Origin: Pseudonocardia sp. MH-G8
Lineage (GTDB): Bacteria > Actinomycetota > Actinomycetes > Mycobacteriales > Pseudonocardiaceae
NCBI RefSeq assembly: GCF_002262885.1
Contig: NZ_NKYF01000036.1
Coordinates: 24,294 to 88,293, forward strand
Length of the DNA stretch: 64,000 nucleotides
Direction: 5' to 3'
Both the position numbers and the translations under genes were made by a program. Positions 53,098 through 61,776 of this stretch are shown here, piece after piece; the stretch's first letter is position 1; the number at the start of each line of letters is the position of its first letter. The notes beneath the pieces are model-generated. The model was not told the origin of the DNA. It did no database searches and saw only the letters and a list, made by a program, of their open reading frames with translations.

Positions 53098-54036
53098 TCA
53101 TGGCAGGGGAGCCGTCGCGAGCTCGTCGGCCGTCAGTGCCGCTCCCCACGCGCCGGCCCAGGGGCCGAGCGTCGCCGGGACGATCGGGGGGATCTGGTGG
53201 AACGTCGCGCGCGCCCGCAGCTGCGCGACCGTGGGCTCCAGGATGACGTCGGGCGCCTGCCCCAGCCCGCCCCCGACGACCACGCGCCCGGGGTCGACGG
53301 TGGCGAGCATCCCGAGCAGGCCGCGGGCCAGCGCCGCCGTCGCCTCGTCGACGATCGCCGCGGCGCCCGGGTGCCCCGCTCGGGCGGCGGCCACGAGGTC
53401 CTGGGCGGTGAGCGCTGCCAGCTCGTCGGGGGAGGCGCAGCCCTCGGCCGTGACGACCTCGCGCCACCGCCGGGCCAGGTGCGCCCCACCGATGAACGTC
53501 TCCAGGCAGCCGCGCTGCCGGCACGAGCACAGCCGGCCGTGCTCGTCCTGGCTGATGTGCCCGATCTCGCCGGCCGCGTTGTGCGCCCCGGGCTCCACCA
53601 CGCCGCGTACGACGTGCGCGCTGCCCACTCCGGTGCCCAGCGCCACGACGTAGGTGTCCTCGTGCCCGCGCCCGGCCCCGAGCACGGCCTCGGCCCGCGC
53701 GGCGGCGCGGCCGTCGTGCACGGGCACGACGGGGAAGCCGAGCCGCGCGCGCAGCACGTCGCCGATCGCGAGGCCCGCCAGCCAGGGCAGATTGCTCGAG
53801 GTCACGACGACGCCGCGGTCGTCCACGATGCCGGCGACGGTGACGGCCGCGCCGCGCACGCTCCGGCCGGCGACGAACGTCTCGACGTGCGCGGCGAGCT
53901 CCTCCAGGGCGCCCGCGCCGCGCGGCGTGGGGACCCGGGTCTGCGCCACGGGCGCGGCCTCCCGGACGCCGGCCGCCGCGAGCAGCAGCTTGGTCGAGCT
54001 GCCGCCGTAGTCGATCCCCAGCACGTGGTCGGTCAC
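53098..54036 (-). CDS. ROK family protein (sugar kinase-like)
   Basis: 312 residues with an actin-like ATPase fold: phosphate-1 motif GIDYGGSSTK near residue 7, VALGTGVGSAHVV phosphate-2 region, and the ROK zinc motif GHISQDEHGRLCSCRQRGC. In the zinc motif the usual Gly after the second Cys is Arg. ROK kinases phosphorylate glucose, N-acetylmannosamine and similar sugars. No helix-turn-helix is present, so it is an enzyme rather than a regulator. GTG at 54036 overlaps the CutC stop. Last gene of a seven-gene leftward operon. Confidence 0.88.
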   Translation of the reverse strand: MTDHVLGIDYGGSSTKLLLAAAGVREAAPVAQTRVPTPRGAGALEELAAHVETFVAGRSVRGAAVTVAGIVDDRGVVVTSSNLPWLAGLAIGDVLRARLGFPVVPVHDGRAAARAEAVLGAGRGHEDTYVVALGTGVGSAHVVRGVVEPGAHNAAGEIGHISQDEHGRLCSCRQRGCLETFIGGAHLARRWREVVTAEGCASPDELAALTAQDLVAAARAGHPGAAAIVDEATAALARGLLGMLATVDPGRVVVGGGLGQAPDVILEPTVAQLRARATFHQIPPIVPATLGPWAGAWGAALTADELATAPLP

Positions 54037-54782
54037 GCCGCAACTCCGTGAACGGCGGCCAGCAGCCGGCAGGCCAGCTCGGGGTCGGTGCTCGAGAACC
54101 GTCCGGCCTCGGGGGAGGACCCGAGGCTCACGCCCGCCTGGTCGCCGTGCACGCGGCTCGCGGAGGCGTGCACGGCATCGACCCCGGTGGCCGCGAGCGC
54201 CGCGACCGACTCCGGCGTCACACCGCTGCCGGCCATCACCTCCACCCGGCCTGCGGCGGCCGCGACCATCGCCCGCAGGACGGGCAGGCCGTCGAGCACG
54301 GCGGCCGCGCCACCGGAAGTGAGGACGCGGCGCACGCCGGTGCCCACGAGGGCGGCGACGGCGGCGGCCGGATCGGGCAGGGTGTCCACGACCCGGTGCA
54401 CGGTGACGTCGAGGCCCCCGGCGGCCTCGGTGGCCCGCGCGATCACGTCGAGGTCGAGCACGGGAGCACCGGCGGCGTCGGTGGTGGCCGCGCCGACCAC
54501 GATCCCGTCCGCACCGTGCCTCGCGGCAGCGCGGCAGTCGGCCAGCAGCACCGCCAGCTCGTCGTCGTCGTAGGTGAACCCGCCGGCGCGGGGCCGGACG
54601 AGGACGTGCACGCCGGGGCCGCCCGCGTCCCGGGCGGCCACGGCGGCGTCGATGAGACTCGCGGGCGGGGTCAGCCCGCCGAGAGCCAGCGCGGTGCACA
54701 GCTCGATCCGTTCGGGCCGGACCCGGGCCGCGACCCGGATGCCGCGGACGTCCTGCACGGCGAGTTCCAGGGTCAGGCTCAT
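54033..54782 (-). CDS. cutC: CutC family TIM-barrel protein
   Basis: 249 residues of the CutC (PF03932) barrel: RIELCTALALGGLTPPASLI, VHVLVRPRAGGFTYDDDEL, DGIVVGAATTDG-like strand, VTVHRVVDTLPD, and RVLTSGGAAAV. The name copper homeostasis protein is historical and doubtful. Here it is embedded between a metallopeptidase and a sugar-kinase-like gene in a transport operon with no copper genes, which supports a role in carbon metabolism. ATG at 54782; four-base overlaps on both sides. Confidence 0.9.
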   Translation of the reverse strand: MSLTLELAVQDVRGIRVAARVRPERIELCTALALGGLTPPASLIDAAVAARDAGGPGVHVLVRPRAGGFTYDDDELAVLLADCRAAARHGADGIVVGAATTDAAGAPVLDLDVIARATEAAGGLDVTVHRVVDTLPDPAAAVAALVGTGVRRVLTSGGAAAVLDGLPVLRAMVAAAAGRVEVMAGSGVTPESVAALAATGVDAVHASASRVHGDQAGVSLGSSPEAGRFSSTDPELACRLLAAVHGVAA

Positions 54783-56260
54783 GTCAGCACCGTCGCGGTG
54801 AGATCGGGGTCGGCGTCGAACGCGTCGAACGGGAACATCGGCCGCGCGATGCGGGAATGGCCGAGGCGCTCCAGGTCCTGGTCCACGGGCCCCGGCGTCA
54901 GCGCGAGCGTCCAGCCGCGGGCGATGTCGTACAGCGTGGGTTCGAGGTAGCCGATCTTCGTGACGATCGCCTGCGCCTCGGTGGGCTCCAGCCCCAGCGC
55001 GCGGAAGTCCTCGACGGCGTGGAACGCCTTGCGGAACTCCGTGACGATCACGCGCAGCCCGCCGACGGCGATCACGGCGATCCGCCCGGCGTGCGGGTCG
55101 CCCGCGGTCAGGGAGGCGAGGGTGCCGGTGATGCGGACCGGCCCGCTCACGCGACTGTCCACGCGGGCACCGGCCTCGACGGAGACCTCGTCGCCGATCG
55201 CGCGGGCGGCCAGCTCCTCGACCGCCCCGGCGTCGAAGATCGAGGCGACGTACACCGGCGGTGCGTCCGCGGCGGTCAGCTCCGGCATGGCGAGCAGGCG
55301 GGTGAGCGTCCACGTGACGTCGCCGCTGCCGCCCGCGCCCGGGTTGTCGCCGGAGTCGCTGATCAGGTACGGCGTCTCGCTCGCGGCCAGCGCCTTCTCC
55401 ACGCCGTCGGCGAGCGTGCCGGGCGGGCCGACGAACGCGAACCCCTCACGCACCGACCACAGGTGGCGCGCGATCCCCTCCGCCTCGGTCGCCACCACGT
55501 CGGCGTCCGAGCCGGTGACGACCACGCTCGCGTGGCAGCGCGGCTCGTCGGCCCAGGCGTAGCCGATCCAGATCGAGGCGTCGAGGACGCCGTCGCGCCG
55601 CTCGACGTCGGCGAGCGAGGCGTACAGGCTCCGCGCCGGCTCGACGCGGGTGGAGGTCTTCTCGCCCGGCAGCAGGATCGGCACCTTCACCCAGGCGCGG
55701 ACCGGGCGGGTGCCTTCCCGCAGCTGAGCCACGAGGTTGCGGGCGGTGCGCTCGCGGGTCTCCCACGCGTCCTCGTGCGGGGCGAGCCGGTAGCAGGTGG
55801 GCAGGTCGACCAGCTCGAAGAAGCGCGGCGAGATGTTGCCGTGCAGGTCCATCGTCGCGCCGACGAGAACGTCGGGCCCGAGGACGGCGCGCACGGCCGT
55901 GACGAGGTCGCCCTCGGCGTCGTCCATGCCGACCACGCTCATCGCGCCGTGCACGTCCAGGTAGACCGCGTCGATGCGCTCCTGCGCGTGCAGCGCGGCG
56001 AGGCCGGCGACGATCCGCTCGCGGTAGTCCTCGTAGACCTCCGTCTCGACGGCGCCACCGGGGATGGAGCGGGCGTAGAACACTCCCCGCCAGTCGGCGG
56101 CCTCGCGCAGCGGGGAACCGGGCGCGAGGAACGGGTAGCGGGCGACGAGCGCGTCGCCGGTGAGGCGGTGGAAGTCCCGGTGGCCGGCGCGGTGCGCGGC
56201 GTAGGCCGACGACTCGATGGCCATGCCGGCGATGGCGATGCGTGGCGTGCTCAGGGTCAT
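54779..56260 (-). CDS. M81 family metallopeptidase (MlrC-like)
   Basis: 493 residues. N-terminal domain DUF1485 contains the presumed metal ligands VYLDVHGAM, TMDLHGNIS and YRLAPHEDAW; the C-terminal MlrC domain has LISDSGDNPGAGGSGDVT. The prototype MlrC hydrolyses linearised microcystin peptides; most others act on unknown amides or cyclic peptides. It is cytoplasmic, directly after the importer ATPase, so it presumably cleaves the imported compound. The CutC start overlaps its stop. Confidence 0.9.
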   Translation of the reverse strand: MTLSTPRIAIAGMAIESSAYAAHRAGHRDFHRLTGDALVARYPFLAPGSPLREAADWRGVFYARSIPGGAVETEVYEDYRERIVAGLAALHAQERIDAVYLDVHGAMSVVGMDDAEGDLVTAVRAVLGPDVLVGATMDLHGNISPRFFELVDLPTCYRLAPHEDAWETRERTARNLVAQLREGTRPVRAWVKVPILLPGEKTSTRVEPARSLYASLADVERRDGVLDASIWIGYAWADEPRCHASVVVTGSDADVVATEAEGIARHLWSVREGFAFVGPPGTLADGVEKALAASETPYLISDSGDNPGAGGSGDVTWTLTRLLAMPELTAADAPPVYVASIFDAGAVEELAARAIGDEVSVEAGARVDSRVSGPVRITGTLASLTAGDPHAGRIAVIAVGGLRVIVTEFRKAFHAVEDFRALGLEPTEAQAIVTKIGYLEPTLYDIARGWTLALTPGPVDQDLERLGHSRIARPMFPFDAFDADPDLTATVLT

Positions 56261-56285
56261 GCTCCTTGCGGGTGGTCGAGCAGTG

Positions 56286-57947
56286 TCAGAGCGCGGCGAG
56301 GCGCAGTTCGCGTCGGCGGCGCTGCTCGACGGGGTCCAGGGAGGGCGCGGCGGCCACGAGGGCGCGCGAGTAGGGCTCGCGCGGGGCGCCGAGCACGCGG
56401 TCGGCGGGCCCGTGCTCGACGATCACGCCGCCGCGCATGACGGCCACGCGGTCGGCGATCTCGTGCACCACGGCGAGGTCGTGGCTGATGAACAGGCAGC
56501 CGAAGCCGAGCTCGGCGTGCAGGTCCCGCAGCACGTCGAGGACCTGCTGCTGCACGGAGACGTCCAGCGCGCTGGTCGGCTCGTCGGCGATCAGCAGGCC
56601 GGGGCGCAGGGCGAGCGCGCGCGCCAGTGCGACGCGCTGGCGCTGCCCGCCCGACAGCTCGTGCGGGTAGCGGTCGAGGGTGCCGCCGGGCAGCCGGACC
56701 GAGTCGAGCAGGGCGGTGACGCGCTTGCGGCGCTCCGCCCGGTTCGGCCGGCCCGCGACGTCCGGGTGCATCCGGAACGGCTCGGCCACCGACTCGCCCA
56801 CGGTCATGCGCGGGTCCAGCGAGCCGGCCGGGTCCTGGAACACGATGCCGATCCGCGCGCGGAGCAACCGGGCGCGGCGACCGTGGCCCGTGAGCGCCGA
56901 CCCCAGCACCGACGCGGAACCCGCCGCGATCGGCACGAGCCCGACCGCGGCCCGCGCGAGCGTCGACTTGCCCGAGCCGGACTCGCCCACCACCCCGACG
57001 ATCTCCCGCGCGCCGACGACGAGGTCGATGTCGGAGACGGCGCGGAACGCGCGCCGGCCGCGGCCGTAGTCGACGGACACACCCTTGAGGCTCAGGGCGT
57101 CCCCGTCCATCGGGGCGACCTCGTCGGCCGCGGCGGGTTCGGCCGCGAGCCGGGGCAGCTCGGGCACCGCGGCGAGGAGCCGGATCGTGTAGCCGTCGGC
57201 CGGTGCGGTGAGGACCTGCTGCACCGGCCCCTGCTCGACGACCCGCCCCTGGTACATGACGGCGACGTCGTCGGCGATGTCGGCCACCACGCCCATGTTG
57301 TGGGTGATGAGGAACAGGGCGGCGCCGCGCTCCTGCACCAGGCGGCGCAGCAGGTCGAGGATCTCGGCCTGGACCGTGACGTCGAGCGCGGTGGTCGGCT
57401 CGTCGGCGATGATCACCTCGGGCTCGCAGGCGATCGCGATGGCGATGACGACGCGCTGGCGCTGCCCGCCGGAGAACTCGTGCGGGTAGCGGCCGGCGCG
57501 GGCGGCGGCGTCGGGGATGCCGACCTCGGTGAGCAGCTCGACGGCCCGCGCGGCCGCGGTCTCCCTGTCCGTGCCGTGGTTGCGCAACGCCTCGGCCACC
57601 TGCGCCCCGACGGTCATGCTCGGGTTGAGCGCGGTGGCCGGCTCCTGGAACACCATGCCGACGCGGGCGCCGCGCACCCGGCGCAGGCCCTCCCCGGTCA
57701 GGCCGAGCACGTCGGTGCCGCCGACGCTGACGCGGCCGCTGGTCCGGGCGTTGCGCGGCAGCAGCCCGAGCACCGACATGGCGGTGACGCTCTTGCCGGA
57801 TCCGGACTCCCCGACGAGCGCGAGGACGCGGCCGCGCTGCAGCGCGAGCCGCACGCCGCGGACGGCGGGCACGTCGCCCTCGTCGGTGGCGAACGTGACG
57901 TGCAGGTCGTCGACCTCGAGCGCAGCCGTGGCGGAGAGGGTCGTCAT
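56286..57947 (-). CDS. Fused double ABC transporter ATP-binding protein (DppD-DppF type)
   Basis: 553 residues with two complete nucleotide-binding domains. First: GESGSGKS, FQEPATALNPSM, FSGGQRQRVVIA, VIIADEPTTALD. Second (from about residue 275): GESGSGKS, FQDPAGSLDPRM, LSGGQRQRVALA, LLIADEPTSALD, followed by a peptide-transporter tail. The fusion replaces separate DppD and DppF subunits, unlike the importer at 24-29 kb in this window. ATG 57947 overlaps the permease stop. Confidence 0.94.
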   Translation of the reverse strand: MTTLSATAALEVDDLHVTFATDEGDVPAVRGVRLALQRGRVLALVGESGSGKSVTAMSVLGLLPRNARTSGRVSVGGTDVLGLTGEGLRRVRGARVGMVFQEPATALNPSMTVGAQVAEALRNHGTDRETAAARAVELLTEVGIPDAAARAGRYPHEFSGGQRQRVVIAIAIACEPEVIIADEPTTALDVTVQAEILDLLRRLVQERGAALFLITHNMGVVADIADDVAVMYQGRVVEQGPVQQVLTAPADGYTIRLLAAVPELPRLAAEPAAADEVAPMDGDALSLKGVSVDYGRGRRAFRAVSDIDLVVGAREIVGVVGESGSGKSTLARAAVGLVPIAAGSASVLGSALTGHGRRARLLRARIGIVFQDPAGSLDPRMTVGESVAEPFRMHPDVAGRPNRAERRKRVTALLDSVRLPGGTLDRYPHELSGGQRQRVALARALALRPGLLIADEPTSALDVSVQQQVLDVLRDLHAELGFGCLFISHDLAVVHEIADRVAVMRGGVIVEHGPADRVLGAPREPYSRALVAAAPSLDPVEQRRRRELRLAAL

Positions 57948-58819
57948 GCGCGCTTCCCCTTCACGTCGAGCATGTCGCGCAGGCCGTCGCCGATGAAGTT
58001 GAAGGCGCACACCACGGCGACGATGGCCAGCCCGGCGGGGAAGATCAGCCACCACGCGCCCGAGTAGACGAGGCCCACGCCGGAGCTGAGCATCGCTCCC
58101 CAGTCCGTGGCCGGCGGTTGCACGCCCATGCCGAGGAAGCTGATGTAGGCGACGAGCAGGATCGCGTCCGCCACCTGGAACGTGGCGTTGACGACCACCG
58201 TGCCGATGGTGTTCGGGACGATGTGGCGCAGCACCGCCCGCCGGTGGGTGCCGCCGCCGGCCCGGACGGCGAGCACGTACTCGCGCGTCTTGAGCGACAC
58301 CGACTCGGCACGCACCAGCCGCGCCGGCACCAGCCACGACACCAGGCCGATGACGACGATCAGCAGCGGCACGGTCGGGCGGGTGATGGCCGAGACGACG
58401 AGCAGCAGGAAGATCGCGGGGATGGCGATGCCGGCGTCGACCACGCGCATCATCACGGCGTCCACCCAGCCGCCGACGTAACCGGCGGTGGCGCCCCAGA
58501 GCGTCCCGATCAGCGTGGCGAGCACGCCTGCGGAGAGGCCGACGAGCAGCGAGATCTGCCCGCCCTGCATGAGCCTGCCGAGCACGTCGTAGCCGACGGA
58601 GTCGGTGCCGAGCAGGTGCGTGGCCGACGGCGGCAGGTTGGCCTCGGCGAGGTTCGTGTGCACCTGGTCGGTCGGGTGCACGAGCGGGCCGACGACGCTG
58701 AACAGGATGAGGAGGGCGAGCACGACGAGGCCGACCACGGCCATCCGGTTCGCGAGGAACCGGCGCATCGCGCGACCGCGGGGCACGGGGCGGATTCCGG
58801 CATCGGGCGTCGAGGTCAC
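57944..58819 (-). CDS. ABC transporter permease, DppC-like
   Basis: 291 residues: N-terminal signal-anchor (RMAVVGLVVLALLILFSVVG), HLLGTDSVGYDVLGRLMQGG periplasmic motif, five further helices and a coupling loop with EYVLAVRAGGGTHRR. The asparagine-rich loop between helices 1 and 2 is typical. Overlaps both neighbours by four bases. Forms the channel with the next gene's product. Confidence 0.93.
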   Translation of the reverse strand: MTSTPDAGIRPVPRGRAMRRFLANRMAVVGLVVLALLILFSVVGPLVHPTDQVHTNLAEANLPPSATHLLGTDSVGYDVLGRLMQGGQISLLVGLSAGVLATLIGTLWGATAGYVGGWVDAVMMRVVDAGIAIPAIFLLLVVSAITRPTVPLLIVVIGLVSWLVPARLVRAESVSLKTREYVLAVRAGGGTHRRAVLRHIVPNTIGTVVVNATFQVADAILLVAYISFLGMGVQPPATDWGAMLSSGVGLVYSGAWWLIFPAGLAIVAVVCAFNFIGDGLRDMLDVKGKRA

Positions 58820-59796
58820 TGCAGGCCTCCTCGGGTGCGCGGGTCGATCGCGGCCTGGAGCAGGTCCGCGAGCAGCGACCCGATGACGGTGGCGATCGCG
58901 ATGACGAGGACGCAGCCGAGCAGCACCGGGAAGTCCCCGGCCTGGGCCGAGCTCCAGAACAGCAGGCCCATCCCCGGGTAGTTGTAGAGCTGCTCGACGA
59001 CGAGCGCGCCGCCGAAGATCACGGGGATCTGGTAGCCGAGCATCGCCACGACGGGCGTGAGGGAGTTGCGCAGGACGTGGCGGCGCAGCAGCGCGGCCTC
59101 GGGGGTGCCCTTGGCACGCGCGGTGCGGACGTAGTCCTCGGCGAGGTTGTCGATGGTCGAGGACCGCGTGTACCGGCTGAACGTCGCGACGGCCACCAGC
59201 GCCCCGGTGAGGACCGGCAGCACGAGCGCGCGGGGCTCACCGAGGACAGCGAGCACCGTGCGGCCCTGCGGTGCGAGCGCCGGGAACCAGCCCAGCCACT
59301 GCGAGAGCACCACGATGAGGATCAGCCCGAGGAAGAAGCTGGGCGTGGAGTACAGCACCACGGCGAACGTCGTGGCCGAGTAGTCGAAGCCGGAACCGCG
59401 GCGGGCGGCCTGCCGCACGCCCAGCGGCAGCGCGACCGCCAGCGCCACGACGAGCGACAGCCCGGTGAGCAGCAGCGTCTTGGGGAGCCGCTGCGCGATG
59501 GCGTCGGCCACCGGCTGGTTCATCACGAAGGAGTCGCCGAGGTCCCCGGTCAGGAGCCGGCCGAGGAACGCGAGGTACTGCTGGGGCAGGGGCTGGTCGA
59601 ACCCGTTGGCCGCGTTGAACGCCGCGATCTGCTCGGGCGTGGCCGTCTGCCCGAGGACCCCGCGCGCGGGGCCCCCGGGCAGCGCCTGGAGGAGCAGGAA
59701 CACCACCACGGTCACGAGCAGGACGACGAGCACGGCCTGGCCGGTGCGCCGCAGGACGAAGCGCAGCAGGGGGTTCATGGTCGTGGTGGTGCTCAT
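58816..59796 (-). CDS. ABC transporter permease, DppB-like
   Basis: 326 residues. FVLRRTGQAVLVVLLVTVVV anchor, LPGGPARGVLGQTATPEQIA loop, and coupling loop NLAEDYVRTARAKGTPEAAL. ATG 59796 with GAGGAGA upstream; an in-frame ATG at 59778 follows. The gene lies 8 bp behind the binding-protein gene. Confidence 0.93.
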   Translation of the reverse strand: MSTTTTMNPLLRFVLRRTGQAVLVVLLVTVVVFLLLQALPGGPARGVLGQTATPEQIAAFNAANGFDQPLPQQYLAFLGRLLTGDLGDSFVMNQPVADAIAQRLPKTLLLTGLSLVVALAVALPLGVRQAARRGSGFDYSATTFAVVLYSTPSFFLGLILIVVLSQWLGWFPALAPQGRTVLAVLGEPRALVLPVLTGALVAVATFSRYTRSSTIDNLAEDYVRTARAKGTPEAALLRRHVLRNSLTPVVAMLGYQIPVIFGGALVVEQLYNYPGMGLLFWSSAQAGDFPVLLGCVLVIAIATVIGSLLADLLQAAIDPRTRGGLQ

Positions 59797-59804
59797 GGCT
59801 CTCC

Positions 59805-61610
59805 TCAGCCCTCCCAGCCCCAGCGCTGCGGGTAGAAGTTGGCGCCCGGGTCCTGCGTGGTGCCCGTCAGGCCCTCGGCGATGACCGAGACCTGGTAGAC
59901 GGGGTTGGGCAGCCACATGACCGGCAGGTCCTGGGCCAGCATGGCCGAGTACTGCGCCATCGTCCCGGGCTCGTTGCTGAGCACGGCCGCCGACAGCAGG
60001 GCGTCGGCCTCGGGGTTGGAGTAGTTGCCGAAGTTGGCCGTGCCGCCGGTGCCGAAGATGCGCTCACCGGTCGGGTAGGCGCCGAAGTACCAGCTGCCCG
60101 CGGTGCCGAAGTAGCTCAGCTGCCACGTGCACTCCGGGTCGCCCGCCTCGCACGGGACGGTGCGGGAGAGCACCTGGTTGAGCGGCGCCTGCTCGAGGTA
60201 GACGCCCACCCCGACCTGCTGCAGCGCCGACTGGATCTCGGCGAACTGGTTGTCGGTCTCCTGGGAGCCGCTCTGCACGAGGAACGTGAGCTCCAACTTC
60301 GTGCCCGCCGCGATGCCCTCGCCGCACTGGTCGGCGCCCGCGCCGGGGTTGGTGCACGCGAGCACGCCGTCCGGGCCCGGCGTCCAGCCGTGGGTGGTGA
60401 AGAGCTGCGTGGCGGCCGCGGGGTCGAACGGGTAGGGGTTGTTCGCCTGGACGTCCGACAGGTAGTCGCTCTTCGGCTCCTGTGGCACCGGGCCGTAGCC
60501 CGGGTCGGCCGCGCCGTGCCACACGACGTCGGAGATGCCGACCTGGTCGACCGCGTGCTGCAGCGCCTGGCGCACGTAGAGCTGGGAGAAGACGGCGCCC
60601 ATCTGGGGGTGGTGGAAGTTGTAGGGCATGTACGTGACCGACCACCCGGTCCACGGCTCGACCCGGTAGCCCAGGCCCGTGTACTGCTGCTGCTGGGCGA
60701 GCGCCGAGCTCGGGATGTAGCCGTAGTCGACCGACTTGGCGCGCACCGCGTTGACCTCGGCGTCGGCGCTCGTGAACGGCAGGAGGTTGACCTCGTCGGC
60801 GTGGGCCGGGTCGGTGCCGTTGTAAGCCTGGTTGCGCACGAGCTTCACCTGGCCGTTCGCCGCGTACTCCTCGGCGGTGAACGGCCCGGAGACCACGTCC
60901 CACAGCGGGTTGGTCTCGTAGGAGGCGAGGTCCTCGGCCTCGGCCACGAGGTAGTCGAAGATCTGCCGTGCCTGGGCCGGGTCGCGGTCACCGTCGCCGA
61001 CCGCGCCGTCGTCGCCGGTCTTCGCCCACGCGTGCTGGGGCAGCGGCGCGATGAGGGTGAGCTGCGTGGAGGTGAACCACTGCTGGTTGTAGGCCTGGTC
61101 GAGCGTGAGCACGACCGTCGACGGGTCCGGCGTCTCGACCGCCGTGACGTTGTCGGGCATCTTCCCCTCGGCGTAGGAGGCCCAGCCGTCCTTGCCCGCC
61201 TTGATCAGGTTGAACCAGAACTCGACGTCGCGGGAGGTGACGGGTTGCCCGTCGCTCCAGTTCATGCCCTTGAGCTTGAGCGTCACCTGCGTGCCGTCCG
61301 CGGACCACTGGATGGACTCGGCGGTCGAGGCGGCCTCGTCCAGCGCGACCTCGCCCGTGCTGCCGTTGAACTCGACCAGCGAGGGCCACATCGACTCGTA
61401 GATCGAGATGTTGTGGGTGGCCAGCGTGCCCGGAACGCCGATCGGCAGGATCCAGTTCGGCGTGGCGTTGGCCGGGAGCGCGTAGTTGACGACGGAGCCG
61501 TCGCCGCCGCTCTCGTCGCCGCCGGAGCCGCAGGCAGCAAGGGCCATCGCCGCGGCGACCGCCAAGGCGGTGCCGCGCGCGAGCCGCGCGGCGAGTCGGG
61601 GTCGGGACAC
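59805..61610 (-). CDS. Family 5 ABC transporter substrate-binding lipoprotein
   Basis: 601 residues. Signal with lipobox ALAAC (cysteine about residue 27), then the family 5 fold: NWSDGQPVTSRDVEFWFNLI near residues 115-134, DVVSGPFTAEEYAANGQVKL, and the late RIFGTGGTANFGNYSNPEAD. About 60 residues longer than the binding protein at 24 kb, and with four cysteines in two pairs (LACTNPGAGADQCGEG, PCEAGDPECTW), possible disulfides. GTG at 61610 is preceded by GGAGGA. Substrate is unknown; the M81 peptidase suggests a modified or cyclic peptide, the ROK gene a sugar moiety. Confidence 0.92.
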   Translation of the reverse strand: MSRPRLAARLARGTALAVAAAMALAACGSGGDESGGDGSVVNYALPANATPNWILPIGVPGTLATHNISIYESMWPSLVEFNGSTGEVALDEAASTAESIQWSADGTQVTLKLKGMNWSDGQPVTSRDVEFWFNLIKAGKDGWASYAEGKMPDNVTAVETPDPSTVVLTLDQAYNQQWFTSTQLTLIAPLPQHAWAKTGDDGAVGDGDRDPAQARQIFDYLVAEAEDLASYETNPLWDVVSGPFTAEEYAANGQVKLVRNQAYNGTDPAHADEVNLLPFTSADAEVNAVRAKSVDYGYIPSSALAQQQQYTGLGYRVEPWTGWSVTYMPYNFHHPQMGAVFSQLYVRQALQHAVDQVGISDVVWHGAADPGYGPVPQEPKSDYLSDVQANNPYPFDPAAATQLFTTHGWTPGPDGVLACTNPGAGADQCGEGIAAGTKLELTFLVQSGSQETDNQFAEIQSALQQVGVGVYLEQAPLNQVLSRTVPCEAGDPECTWQLSYFGTAGSWYFGAYPTGERIFGTGGTANFGNYSNPEADALLSAAVLSNEPGTMAQYSAMLAQDLPVMWLPNPVYQVSVIAEGLTGTTQDPGANFYPQRWGWEG

Positions 61611-61621
61611 TACTTCCTCCA

Positions 61622-61658
61622 TTGCTGGCAAAAGTTCCTGCAAGATGGCAATATGCAA
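61622..61658. promoter_or_regulatory. GCAA/TTGC repeat cluster upstream of importer operon
   Basis: Four GCAA blocks (TGGCAA 61626, CTGCAA 61638, TGGCAA 61646, ATGCAA 61653) occur in 33 bp; with TTGC at 61622 the first two make an imperfect dyad. It lies just upstream of the binding-protein start and could be the ROK regulator's site. Confidence 0.35.
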
Positions 61659-61776
61659 CCAGCATCACGCCGCGTCCAACAGCCCTTCGCCGTTACGGAC
61701 CGATAAATTCAGCCGCGGCAAAACCGGCGAATCGGACGCCTGGTGGTGAACTTCGTTCGTTCGTGGAAGAGGGGTC

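Noticed and set aside
53098..54036. ROK protein as a transcription regulator
   Set aside because: It has no helix-turn-helix; the regulator is the separate gene at 61777.
54033..54782. Copper homeostasis function for CutC
   Set aside because: No copper transporter, chaperone or copper regulator is near and the operon is a transport/catabolic unit; the name is kept only as a family label.
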